Assembly (NCBI GenBank): GCA_025526935.1
Contig: JAHLKD010000012.1
Span: forward strand, 645,120-709,119
DNA length: 64,000 nucleotides
Source of the DNA: Cladochytrium replicatum
Taxonomy: Eukaryota; Chytridiomycota; Chytridiomycetes; Cladochytriales; Cladochytriaceae
Direction of reading: 5' to 3'
Shown: positions 46,825-57,079 of the stretch, in pieces
Numbering within the stretch: the stretch's first letter is position 1
Layout: every line of letters starts with the position of its first letter
Program-made: the position numbers and the translations under genes
Notes under the pieces: model-generated
What the model was told of the DNA's origin: nothing
Databases searched by the model: none
Seen by the model: only the letters and a program-made list of their open reading frames with translations

Positions 46825-49800
46825 TTAGTGTTCGAGTTGGTACCTTCAATTGTCGCAATTTGAGCTTTGGAGTTCTTGATTCACTGTTTCGCTTTATGCG
46901 CGCAAATCACATTGTTTTTCTGCTCCTGACTGAAACACACCTTTTTCCTTTAGACCCGCTGCCTTCTCCAGATTTGATTTTTGACACTCGTTTTTCTCCT
47001 GGGTCATCGGGTACACGACGGGCTGGTGTGGGAGTCTTGATCAATCGCAGTCTTTGTAGAGCTTCTGATTTCCGTCTCGTTTCTAGTTATGGTGGCACCT
47101 CTCTATGGTTTACATTTCGTGGGCTTTTGGTTGGAGGGTATTATTTGCCTCCGTGTGGTATTGCTCAGGACCCCTTCCTTGAAGAGTTTATTGCTTCACT
47201 TCCTCAACATGTCCCGTCGTCTCCGTGCCCTGTTCTTTTGTTGGGCGATTTCAATGCCCGTTTTTTAGCTACTGGTGATCATTCTTCAAATCGTAGGGGT
47301 AGGTTGTTTGAGCAATTTATTTCTGCCGCTAGTTTCTCTCTAGTTAAGCACCCTTCCTGTCATAACCCCACATTTTCTTCTCGCAATGGTGACTCCATTA
47401 TCGATTTGTTGTTTGTCAATCCTCTGCTTCAATGTGATCCTATTTCTTACATAGTTCATAGTCGTCTAGCCGATGGCGAGTTTATGCCTTGGGCTTCTGA
47501 CCATTTTCCGGTTACAGCTGTTTTTTCATTTGCTCCTCCCAATGCCAGCGCTCCCTCTGCTGCACCCCCCCACAAGTGCTGGGCTGCTCATCTGTTGCGT
47601 GAACCTGCTGTCTTTCAAGCAATGGAGGATGTGGGACATTTGTTTTTTGATCCCACCCTTGCTGATGTCAATGCTGCACTCAGTCCAATTTTAGAAGCTC
47701 CCGCCTTTGCCCAAATGTCTGTGGATGTTGCACAGGGATATATTGACTCTGCATTGGATATTATTTTGTCCTTTGTTACTTCCTGTGCTGCTTGTGTCAT
47801 TGGACCCCCCAGTTTAGTTCGCCGTCGCCCTGCCCTGCCATTGTTGCCGCCGCATTTAGTGGCCTTGCGACGGAGCTACTTACTTGCTCATAAGCACTAT
47901 TTAGCTGTTTCTTCCTGTGATGATCCATGATCCTGTTTTAGTTGAGTATTGCCGCTTGGAGCGTGACCGGCTATCGCGTGAGCGTGTCAAAGCTTTTCGT
48001 ACTTGGTCCCTCTCTCAGCGAGCTCGAGAGGCTTCTGGCGACAATATGTTTAGTTCTTCTCCTAGTTCTTTAACCGAGGTTAGCAAAGTTCTTTCCACCG
48101 CGCGTAGGTGTCATCAACGGCGCTCAGCTGCAAGTGGTTTATTGTCTGATCCTGCCTCTTTATCTCATTATCGCAATCACTTTGCCTCCGTTTATCAGAC
48201 TCAGTTTGCACAATCCTCTGCCAGTGCAGAACACGTTTGTCTACATGCGCTGAATGATTCTGTGTCAGTTAGTGTTAGTGACTTTGTTTGTGCTATTCGT
48301 TCTTCCCCAAACAACTCTGCTCCTGGCCCAAACCATATTCCAGCTGAGTTATTTAAGCCGTTAGCTTCTGATGTTGCTATCCTTTTTGTTCAACTTTCAA
48401 ACGCTATTTTCCGTTCAGGTTTGTCGCCCTCTGCATGGAATGCTGGCTTGTTGTTACCTGTTTGGAAGAATAAGGGCTCCATTGGTGATATTAGTCAGTA
48501 CCGCCCCATTACTCTAACCAATGTTGATAGAAAAATCTTTGAGCGTACCCTGCTTCCTATGCTTGTAGCTCATGTTGGTAAACTTGATCCCGCCCAAGCT
48601 GGTTTCCAGGCCAATCGTTCAGGTGTTGAGTGTGTTTTTGCATTAGATGCTACCCTTCGACGGGCTTCCCGCACTGCTCTGCCTTATTGTGTTACTTTCT
48701 TAGATATTAAAGCAGCGTATGATACTGTGCATAGGCCTCTTTTGTGGGAACGTCTTCGTCAATTTCCCAGAATTCCAAACCGTTTGATCTCTGTTTTGAT
48801 GAGTATGTTTGATCGTTGTTCTTCTCAGGTTGTTATAGAGAATCGTTCTTCTGATTTGTTTTCGCTTCCACGAGGTCTTTTTCAAGGTTCTGTTTTGTCT
48901 CCGTTCTTGTACTCAGTTTTCATCAATCCTTTAGCACAGCTCCTTCGTCGTGAATCTTCTCATCTTGCTAGGTTTTCTTATAACACTCCTGTTTTCAATT
49001 CGTTGTTTTTTGCTGATGACATAGCTTTGTTTTCTGCCACCCCTGAGCAGGCCCAACGTGCATTGAAAATTTGTGAAGATTTTGCTTTAGCTTCTCATTT
49101 TGTGTTTTCACCTTCAAAGTGTGCTGTGTTATCTTCTCAACGGTTACCCACCCCCTTGAAGCTTCATGGCTCTGCCCTCCCTGTAGAGGTTTCATTTAGA
49201 TACCTTGGTCACTATTTTACTATTGAAGGGTTTGATCTTGCTGCAACTATTGATCATCGCTTAGAGAAAGCTCGTGCCTCATTGTATCTTTTTGCACCTT
49301 ATGTCTCGTACTTTGGTGGGTCTGCTCCTCGTGTTGCCAGGTTGTTGTTTTTGTCTTTTATTAGACCTTCACTTGAGTTTGGTTTAGCACTTATTCGGCC
49401 TTCCACTGCTCAGCTTCAGGTACTCGAGCGTTTTTGTTATCATGCACTGTGTCGTCTGTTTTCACTAGCCCATACCACTTCGCGTGTTGGATTGTTGCTG
49501 TTAGCGCAAATTCCTACTTTTGAGTTCAGGCTGAAGTACCTTCAGGCACGTATGTTTGCTCGCTGGTCTAGTGATTCCAGCCCTCTGTTACCAGCTGCTG
49601 TGTTGCAATTCTATCAGTCATCTCCAGTAGGTTATGGTTCATCTCCTTATTTTTCCGCTTGTCACAATGATCTCATTGTTCCTATGCCTGTTGTGCCCCC
49701 ACTTCATCCGTTGATGTTGCATTTTCAGTCTTTAGCTGTTGCACATAATGGACCAATTGCAGTTTCGTTTGCCCCTGTCCGCAATTTGAAACTTCGCCAC

Positions 49801-50142
49801 CCTTTGTTGCTACCCCCACACCAACATCTCCCAACAGTATGTCTTCGTTTGTTCCTGCTATATCGGCTTGGCCGCCTGTTTCCAAACCCCCGACCTTATT
49901 GTAGGAACTGTCATGATGCCCCTGAAGTGTTGCGTGCCCATGTCTCTGTGTGTCTACATTTGCATGCTAGTTTGTCTGCTAGTTTTGATTTAGGCCCGCC
50001 TGATGATCCCCGCCTACCTCTTGACATTGCAATTGATATGCTTTCACCACAGCCTTTTTATCCTTCCCCTGCTTTTCCCAGTGGGTTCTTGTTCTTCGTG
50101 CACTTAACCGCATTTGGTCAAACTGTCTTGGTTATGAGTTAG
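46821..50142 (+). pseudogene. LINE ORF2: AP-endonuclease and reverse transcriptase, broken by a 7-bp duplication
   Basis: The first part (46821-47930) is an exonuclease/endonuclease/phosphatase domain: RVGTFNCRN, LLTETH, LLGDFNARF and a final SDHFPV. The second (from about 47917) is a reverse transcriptase with YRPITLTN, LDIKAAYDTV, FQGSVLSP and the catalytic FADDIALFS. A C-terminal CRNCH...HVSVC cluster is a possible zinc knuckle. Between the two parts the heptamer ATGATCC is duplicated in tandem (about 47918-47931), causing a stop and a frame change. Without it both would be one ORF2. This copy cannot therefore make intact ORF2 protein. Confidence 0.9.
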
Positions 50143-50387
50143 TTTTGTCTCCAGCTCCTGATTGTATCTTGTCTGCTTTTGTTGATTTGGATATGCCTTA
50201 GTGTTTTGAAACATTTTACTTTTCCTACGGCTCGCACGGCTCCCCATGTGCTGCCAATTTACGTGTATTTTTACACTTGTATTTGGATTTTGCACCAGAG
50301 GGTGATATGTATTGGTTGGACAATAAATACATATTATGAAGTTCAAAAAAAAAAAAAAAAAAACTTTTAGGTTTCTTGCTTCTATTT

Positions 50388-51070
50388 CGGCATATAAGTC
50401 GCACACTCCATCACCATCTTGTGAGGCCATTTGGTTTTGTGTTTTGTTATGCATTGTATGTTCAAAATAAATATTGTTAACAAAAAAATTGGCCCTAATT
50501 GCCATTGATTATTTTGTGACATTTCAATTGTCTATTGCAATCTATGAATTGTTCACGTTCCTTTATTTATTGTTCATTGTTCATCATTAACAATCGATTT
50601 CTATTTTTCCTCCATCAACATTAACTATTGACTTCTATTCTTCCTCCTCTATCGTATACTCCTTAATGTTCTTGCACAATTGCCCATCATTATTTTGTAC
50701 GATTTCAATCGTCTATTGTAATCTATGAATTGTTCATCTTCCTATGTTAATTGTTCATTGTTCATCATTAACTATTGACTTCTATTCTTCCTCCATCAAC
50801 ATTAACTATTGACTTCTATTCTTCCTCCTCTATCGTATACTCCTTAATGTTCTTGCACAATTGCCCATCATTATTTTGTACGATTTCAATCGTCTAGTAA
50901 TCTATGAATTGTTCATCTTCCTATGTTAATTGTTCATTGTTCATCATTAACTATTGACTTCTATTCTTCCTCCATTATCTTTATTTCGTAAACTGCCTAT
51001 CATATACTCCTTAATGTTCCTTCTCAATTGCCAATCATTATTTTGTACGATTTTGATTGTCTATGGTAAT
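50388..51070. repeat. Compound repeat copy 2, right part with AT-rich satellite
   Basis: Continues copy 2 after the LINE: CGGCATATAAGTCGCACACTCC..., then AT-rich satellite with a unit of about 170-180 bp (TTGTACGATTT words near 50697, 50877 and 51044). Near-identical to 61155-61830 in copy 3. No gene is seen. Confidence 0.8.
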
Positions 51071-51628
51071 CTAACAGTTATTCCAAGCCGGAATGTTAAT
51101 AACATTCGGACGGACCGTCCGACACGAATTTATTAAATGCGGACGGACCGTCCACCTCGAAGTTATTAGCCACGGACGGACCGTCCAACGCGTTTTTATT
51201 AGGCGCGGACGGACCGTCCAACCCATTTTTATTAACCATGGACGGACCTTCCAGATGCAATTTATTCAGCTTCAACTGTAATTCATGCTACCTCAATCTC
51301 TCTTGTAGCTGGTTTTTTCACTAAGTCTTTTCATTTCATGGGCCCAGCGATGCTGTAGGGGCGAGACTCCTCTGATTTCGTGGGCTGGAGCATGCTGCTG
51401 GAGTAGAGAACTGATTCTTTGTATTTGATTGTCCAAAATCTCCACCAACCTTTCACCGCGATAACAAGCTTCTCAGCCACAACGGGAGATATCCTTGTCA
51501 GGAAACCAGAGGCAAGGCCAGACCACAGGGTCTTCCTGCTATAGATAGGGGATCCCACCTCCCTCTCCCTGTCCATACCACAGCTTCTCGAGGGTATTTC
51601 CAAACAGCGAAGTCCAGAAAGTGGCATC
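51071..51628. repeat. Compound repeat, copy 3, left part
   Basis: Starts TAACAGTTATTCCAAGCC, with five 33-bp palindrome units (51109-51255), then body. It is cut at GCATC by the LTR retrotransposon and resumes at 60354. The uninterrupted sequence is in copy 2 near 44283-44290 (AGTGGCATCCATGATC). Confidence 0.9.
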
Positions 51629-52098
51629 TGTTAAAAACCAAGGGCTTCTCCTGGCAGCGGTAGGGCGTGTTTAGCTGTACTTTAGCTAGCACAACAGCTC
51701 CAGGTTCCGTCTCTTGGCCCAGTTGAATATGGGGTAAATGATAAAGCAAATTCCCTTGTTGCACACAAGCACTCTGTGGCTAATACAAATCAAGGCTGGG
51801 ATTGCTAACCAGGAAGACTGTGGTGTGTGAGTGTTTGGTTTGTTCCACTGTCTCCTTTATTTATACCTGTGGTGTGTGAGTGTTTGGTTTGTTCCACTGT
51901 CTCAAGGAACCAGCCACCCTCACACCGCAATAAATATTCCCACACAGAAGAATATTCAACAATTACAATAAAGAAAATAAACAGCATGACTGCCCAAAAC
52001 ATAAATCGAGCAATAGCATAAAAACTTCTCAAGCCCAAGAGAAAAGCCTATTGCACAAAACAATGGGTAAGCCCTCCAAGGGTACACAGAATTTAACA
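51629..52098 (-). repeat. 3' LTR of the Ty3/gypsy element
   Basis: 470 bp, TGTTAAAAACC...TTTAACA on the plus strand. It contains a 49-bp tandem duplication (GTGTGTGAGTGTTTGGTTTG repeated) that the right outer LTR lacks, while the nested solo LTR has it. Confidence 0.95.
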
Positions 52099-52144
52099 GG
52101 TGCCCCCTCGAAGATGAGCTTTTGGGTCACCAAAGCTCATGTCA

Positions 52145-55100
52145 TCAGATAAACTCAAAAAGAATGAAAACACCTGCACGCTCCTTGTACTCTGCAACAG
52201 TGTCAGCTGAATGTTCTTCCAGTTCGTCAGCAGGTTCCCAGGAGTCATCAGAGGGCGGATAGCCTAACCAACGCACACGAAACTGGAGTTTCCCGCGATG
52301 TTTCCGGTGAGCCACTATTCGTTCGACTTCATACCATTCACCATCTTCTTCGAGCTCCGGTTCTGGCCTATCTCGACCTTGCTGCCGGGGAGCAGGAGGT
52401 TCATGCTTCTTCAACATTGAAACATGAAACCAAGGATTGACACGAGAAAACTTTTTGGGAAGTGCAAGACGGTAGGTGTCATACTTGCCCACTTCCTCAA
52501 CGACAAATGGACCAACCCAAGATTCCGATAGTTTCCGTTGATAGAACTTCATATGCTTGGTGGTGAGCATAACATCGTCTCCAACTTTGAATATTGGAAT
52601 TGGCCTCTTAGTGTCCTGAGCTCTTTTATAATACTCCTGATATTCTGAATAAAGTGTAGTGCACTGGATTTGCAATTCCCTCAATCGATCGACTAGTCTT
52701 TCTGCATCAGCTGACCGTAGGGCACGATGTTCTGACGAATCGATAAGGGCTCCTGGACCAGTGGGATTATATCCCAAATCCTGTTCAAATCTGGTAACTC
52801 CCAAAGGTTCATTACTGGCTCGAACTTGTGAATTGATTGCGAACTCAACCATTGGAAGGTAACGCTCCCATGCTAACCCACAGTCATCCCCATCGTACAC
52901 TGCATCAGCTAATTTGGATAGAACTGCAACTGCCAATTTCACTGTGCTCTCTGCATATGGATTAGCCTGTGGATGATGAGCTGTACTAGAATGCTGCTCG
53001 ATTCCCAATCGCTTCAGGACTGTCTGCGTCATCCCACTAACAAAGGCAGATCCTCTATCTGATGTGAATCTCTCTGGTAAACCATGGAGTGGATAATATC
53101 TCTCGTATATCAAATTGCCAACTTCTTCGGATGTTGGGTTGATGTTACACTTGTAGAGATGACATCGTGAAGAGAAGCAGCAGACTACAACAAGAATGCC
53201 AATCAATGGATGACAACCACAGAATGGACCTGCATTGTCTAAAGATGAATGAGCCCAACGACCAGTTATGGCTGCAATATTCCGGAGGAAAGTTGAATGA
53301 GGGGGTGCTCGGGCATGATCTTGACACACCTGGCAACCTTTGACCCATCTCTTGATCTTATGCAGCATCTTTGGAAACCAGAAGACTGTAGCTAATGCAG
53401 CAAACATTTTTTCAGCAGAAAAATGACCACCTCTTTCATGTCTATCCTGGAGGATAGTTGCTTCGGCAACCTCAGTTGGTACAAATACCTTCCAACCTCC
53501 AGCATTATGATACAGAATATTATCTATAAATTCCCAAGAAGTGGCAAAGACTCGCTCTTGCTCACTGCACTGCTTCAAATCTCCATTATTTTTTTCTATA
53601 ATTGCTAGATAACGCTGTGCTGGTTCATATTGAGTTTTTTGCAGTTCATTCTGTAACAATTCTATCAGGGTATGGGGTCCTACAGTTCCCACACTCGTCT
53701 GATAAGTCTCCCGCTTGGAGTTTTGACTGCAATGCAGCATCCAACTAGATACAGCAATGGAACCATCCATTGCATACAAAGCTGAACGTGTTACTGACCA
53801 AGAGTCCTCAGTACGAGGCAACCGTGACAAAGCATCTGGAACAACATGCAGGTAGCCTGGCCTATGCACAATTACAGCGCGATCTGCGTATTCCATAAAT
53901 TTCAAACACATTCGTGCATATTTTCTGTTGGAACCTTGGTAATTCTTCAACCACAGCAAAGCTTCATGATCTACAACAATTGAGAAAGGGAAATCCCCAT
54001 ACAGGAAGCCGGCTCTTTCAGCACTTTCCAGTCCCGTAATTAATCCCCAAACTTCGAGCTCCGTAGCCCACAGCTTCATCTCTGTTGGACCACAGGCCTT
54101 GCTGTAAAAAGCAATTGGTTTTGTTGTCATGTCTGGTTGTGTTTGCATGATTGTTAAATTAGTTCCAACATAGGAGGTGTCAAAATGCAGTGACATTAGA
54201 TATTCATATGGAGGTAGCACTACAGCTATGACTCTATCACTGCACAGTTCTTGCTTTAACCTCTCAAAAGCACTGAGAAATTCCGCTGAGTGGTGTACTT
54301 CACACCTCTCCATGAATTTCTTCATGTTGCGGTCTTTCTCTCTCACCCTCAGGACATCGTTGTGCATCAGATCTTCAGGAACATTGACAGGCTGAATCCC
54401 CACATCAGCTTGTCTCCTTAGATCCTCTGCGATGCCATCTGAGACCCAGTGAGACACCTTCTTCTTTGGACGCTTTGCATGATAACGCTTGACAGCCTCA
54501 ATGATCATATCAGATAAAATTCGGTAGTCTGTCTGCAGGCCAGGAATTGATTCCCGATAAAAACTGGCTAGACCCCAAAACATCCAAAGTTCGGCAACTG
54601 TTTGTGGTGGCAATAAATTCTTGACCGATCTTAACTTGGTTGGGTCAGGCCTCCTGCCTTTCTGATCAAACACAAATCCAAGTGCATTGAGCATTACAAC
54701 CAAAAAGAAAGACTTTGCCATCTTCAAAGTCCATCCAAACTGAACAGTCCGTCGTAACCAATGGATAACTGCATCAACATGCTCGAATGCAGTTGTTTGT
54801 GACAGGTTCTGATCATCAGCATATTTCACCATTATCTTCCATACAAGTCCTTTGTATGAAAAATCTGAGCATTTTTCTAAGTGAGCTGGAGCATTCTTTG
54901 GACCCTGTGGCATATGTGATGGAGCAATCACTTGCCCTGATCCAGGCATTCGTATTGCTAATAAACGCTTTGCTCTTTCTGTGCACACAATTTGATGGAA
55001 AGCCTTATTTTGATCACCTCCTGATGCAACAGCAAATGAAGAATTTTGTAACCACCGTAATACCAAGTGCATTGGAGTGAAAGGGTACGGAGTCAACTTT

Positions 55101-57079
55101 GTGTGAGCATTCAATACTGTATAATCTCCGGTAATACGTGGTGTTCTCCCAGATTCTTCAGGGTAGAATACAACAACCACCTCGCTAACATACTCTGCAT
55201 CAGGTATCGGACCATATCGTTTGAGCCTGGCAAATGTATCAAACTCTTTCCTGGCAGCCTCCACTTGCTTTGGGCTGAATCTCCTGGGAGGGGGCTCTAC
55301 TGGTAATTTCCCTATCAATTCCACATCAAAAGGAAATTCCTTGAACTCTCCCAAGTCATTTCCAGGATAAGAGAAAGCCTTATGAAATTTGCATACAACC
55401 ATCAAAGTCAATTTGACCAACACTCTTGGCATGTCAAGATTGAATCTTCCATCAGAAAGCAACACTTTCAGGAATGCATTTGGAACTTCTGGTGGATTAA
55501 AAGGATCAATTCCTGCACGATCACAGAGAGTGCTAATCTGCTTCTGTGAGAGTGTTAACTTTGATTCCAAATGTGCTTGTCGAATCTCTGATTTTTCAAT
55601 TTCAGAGATGTTCTCAATGGTGAATATGGCCTGAAAGGATTTCAGTTCTATCGTTGAATACGATGACATTGAGACTATTAGTGTTTTCTTTGCCCCATTC
55701 TTCTCCCTGCCCCCGCGAAGAACCAAGTTCGGGGTCGACGAACATGGTACAATTGTCATAGGATCCCGAGGTGATTGCATAAATGATGGCTGAGGAAGAG
55801 GGCGGATGCAAATGACAAAACACATTGGACGGATTACATCCATACCAAGTAAGAGAAGGGGTCTAGAGTGCTGCACCATCACAAACCTGACAGCAATCCG
55901 CAATTCACGACCACCATACGCATAGAGCACAATATCTGACACTATCTCCTCAGTGGCAGTATTGGCACCTCCTATGCCCTCTAGTGGCTCGTGACACTCA
56001 CGTCGTGGAGCAGACAGTCCCAACTCATGATATAAATTGTACGACACAACGGAAATGGATGATCCAGTATCAACAATAATTGGATGCTCTTTGTGATCAA
56101 TAGTTCCCATGCACCAAAATGGCACTACTGGCTTAGGAGGTGAGGGGTTGACTGGGTGATCTCTATCTGTTTCCAACGCAGATGTCACTTCAGTGTTACA
56201 TTCCCCAACAACCTCATCCATCACATCTTTCCAAGGTGTGGTGATAGCCTCCATAAGCGTAGAAAACTTTTTGTGCAAACCATTTTGGGGAGTACGATCA
56301 ACGTTGTAGATTGGTGTTGCTGCCAAAAACTGCTGAATACTTGGGGTGACTAAAAGATTCAGCAGGCGTGATTCCAAATTTTCAAATGTAATCACTTGAT
56401 TTGAGAGATTCTGGAAGGATGTCAATTTCTTAATGTCTCCTGAAATCAAGAAAGCTCCAATCGGCCCCCAATTAGGTGGACCCCATTCATCAGGCAATGG
56501 CTTGTTCTGCTGATAAAAGTCTTTCCTCCGATTTCTGAATGGTACTTGAGCCGATCTTGGTAAAAATAGGTCTCGCTCTAAAGGCAATTGAACAGGTTGT
56601 GCTTGAAGCAAAGCTTTGATGATAGCAAATGATCGATCCCTTGTCCGATAAGGGCATACTAATAAAGCAGAGCTTAAGCGCTGATTTCTGACCTTTTTCA
56701 AGAAGCTCTCAAGCAGATGTGGAGGTGGGTTTGCGTAAAAAATCTCTTCAGTTGGCCAGGGAACACCCAAACTGGTAGGATCCGGCCCTAAACAACCTTC
56801 AACTGATAGATCTATTGGATCTTTGCTCCAAAACTGCTTTGCCAATCTTGAAGCTCCATCCCCAAAAACATCTACTGTTGGGGAGACGTTGAAATGTGTA
56901 CATAATGCTCGGTAATACCGTGGATTTAACTGAGCGCTCGGATGCTGATTCTTTCTAGCAGGGGGAGGGGCGTCCGCCAACGGCCTGCTGTGTGTTGTAG
57001 TGAATATGGGCTTTGAAAGAGAATCTTCTAACTCGACTAAGGCCACCCTATTGCCCTCAAGGGAGGCCCTCAGTAAAAA
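52145..57079 (-). CDS. Pol polyprotein: DAM-like domain, protease, RT, RNase H, integrase, chromodomain
   Basis: A single open frame of more than 1,630 aa. N-terminal part (to about residue 200, counting from GTG 57046) contains DVFGDGASRL and FYANPPPHLL, a motif pair like Dam-type N6-adenine methyltransferase relics known from DIRS-like elements. Then aspartic protease (VDTGSS, Asp about 326), reverse transcriptase (TGDYTVLN, GDQNKAFHQI, catalytic KYADDQN), RNase H (FDTSYVG, VDHEALLWL, PDALSRL), integrase (HHCC: HERGGHF...CQVCQ; catalytic LDNAGPF, SDRGSAF, NPYAEST) and a C-terminal chromodomain (FRVRWLGYPPSDDSWEP). The frame has no ATG near its start and begins in the -1 frame relative to gag within a 15-nt overlap, so expression as a Gag-Pol fusion by -1 frameshifting is likely. 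Confidence 0.95.
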   Translation of the reverse strand, partial: FLLRASLEGNRVALVELEDSLSKPIFTTTHSRPLADAPPPARKNQHPSAQLNPRYYRALCTHFNVSPTVDVFGDGASRLAKQFWSKDPIDLSVEGCLGPDPTSLGVPWPTEEIFYANPPPHLLESFLKKVRNQRLSSALLVCPYRTRDRSFAIIKALLQAQPVQLPLERDLFLPRSAQVPFRNRRKDFYQQNKPLPDEWGPPNWGPIGAFLISGDIKKLTSFQNLSNQVITFENLESRLLNLLVTPSIQQFLAATPIYNVDRTPQNGLHKKFSTLMEAITTPWKDVMDEVVGECNTEVTSALETDRDHPVNPSPPKPVVPFWCMGTIDHKEHPIIVDTGSSISVVSYNLYHELGLSAPRRECHEPLEGIGGANTATEEIVSDIVLYAYGGRELRIAVRFVMVQHSRPLLLLGMDVIRPMCFVICIRPLPQPSFMQSPRDPMTIVPCSSTPNLVLRGGREKNGAKKTLIVSMSSYSTIELKSFQAIFTIENISEIEKSEIRQAHLESKLTLSQKQISTLCDRAGIDPFNPPEVPNAFLKVLLSDGRFNLDMPRVLVKLTLMVVCKFHKAFSYPGNDLGEFKEFPFDVELIGKLPVEPPPRRFSPKQVEAARKEFDTFARLKRYGPIPDAEYVSEVVVVFYPEESGRTPRITGDYTVLNAHTKLTPYPFTPMHLVLRWLQNSSFAVASGGDQNKAFHQIVCTERAKRLLAIRMPGSGQVIAPSHMPQGPKNAPAHLEKCSDFSYKGLVWKIMVKYADDQNLSQTTAFEHVDAVIHWLRRTVQFGWTLKMAKSFFLVVMLNALGFVFDQKGRRPDPTKLRSVKNLLPPQTVAELWMFWGLASFYRESIPGLQTDYRILSDMIIEAVKRYHAKRPKKKVSHWVSDGIAEDLRRQADVGIQPVNVPEDLMHNDVLRVREKDRNMKKFMERCEVHHSAEFLSAFERLKQELCSDRVIAVVLPPYEYLMSLHFDTSYVGTNLTIMQTQPDMTTKPIAFYSKACGPTEMKLWATELEVWGLITGLESAERAGFLYGDFPFSIVVDHEALLWLKNYQGSNRKYARMCLKFMEYADRAVIVHRPGYLHVVPDALSRLPRTEDSWSVTRSALYAMDGSIAVSSWMLHCSQNSKRETYQTSVGTVGPHTLIELLQNELQKTQYEPAQRYLAIIEKNNGDLKQCSEQERVFATSWEFIDNILYHNAGGWKVFVPTEVAEATILQDRHERGGHFSAEKMFAALATVFWFPKMLHKIKRWVKGCQVCQDHARAPPHSTFLRNIAAITGRWAHSSLDNAGPFCGCHPLIGILVVVCCFSSRCHLYKCNINPTSEEVGNLIYERYYPLHGLPERFTSDRGSAFVSGMTQTVLKRLGIEQHSSTAHHPQANPYAESTVKLAVAVLSKLADAVYDGDDCGLAWERYLPMVEFAINSQVRASNEPLGVTRFEQDLGYNPTGPGALIDSSEHRALRSADAERLVDRLRELQIQCTTLYSEYQEYYKRAQDTKRPIPIFKVGDDVMLTTKHMKFYQRKLSESWVGPFVVEEVGKYDTYRLALPKKFSRVNPWFHVSMLKKHEPPAPRQQGRDRPEPELEEDGEWYEVERIVAHRKHRGKLQFRVRWLGYPPSDDSWEPADELEEHSADTVAEYKERAGVFILFEFI

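Larger units (their letters stand above)
45391..50359 (+). mobile_element. Non-LTR retrotransposon (LINE), full length
   Basis: A roughly 4.97-kb element with a CT-rich 5' end, ORF1, a broken ORF2 (endonuclease and reverse transcriptase), a 3' UTR and a poly(A). It is flanked by a 28-bp direct repeat at 45363-45390 and 50360-50387; the uninterrupted site is at 61127-61154 in copy 3. Endonuclease-RT organisation and a long poly(A) tail fit an APE-type LINE (L1/Tad-like range; clade not decided). Confidence 0.95.
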
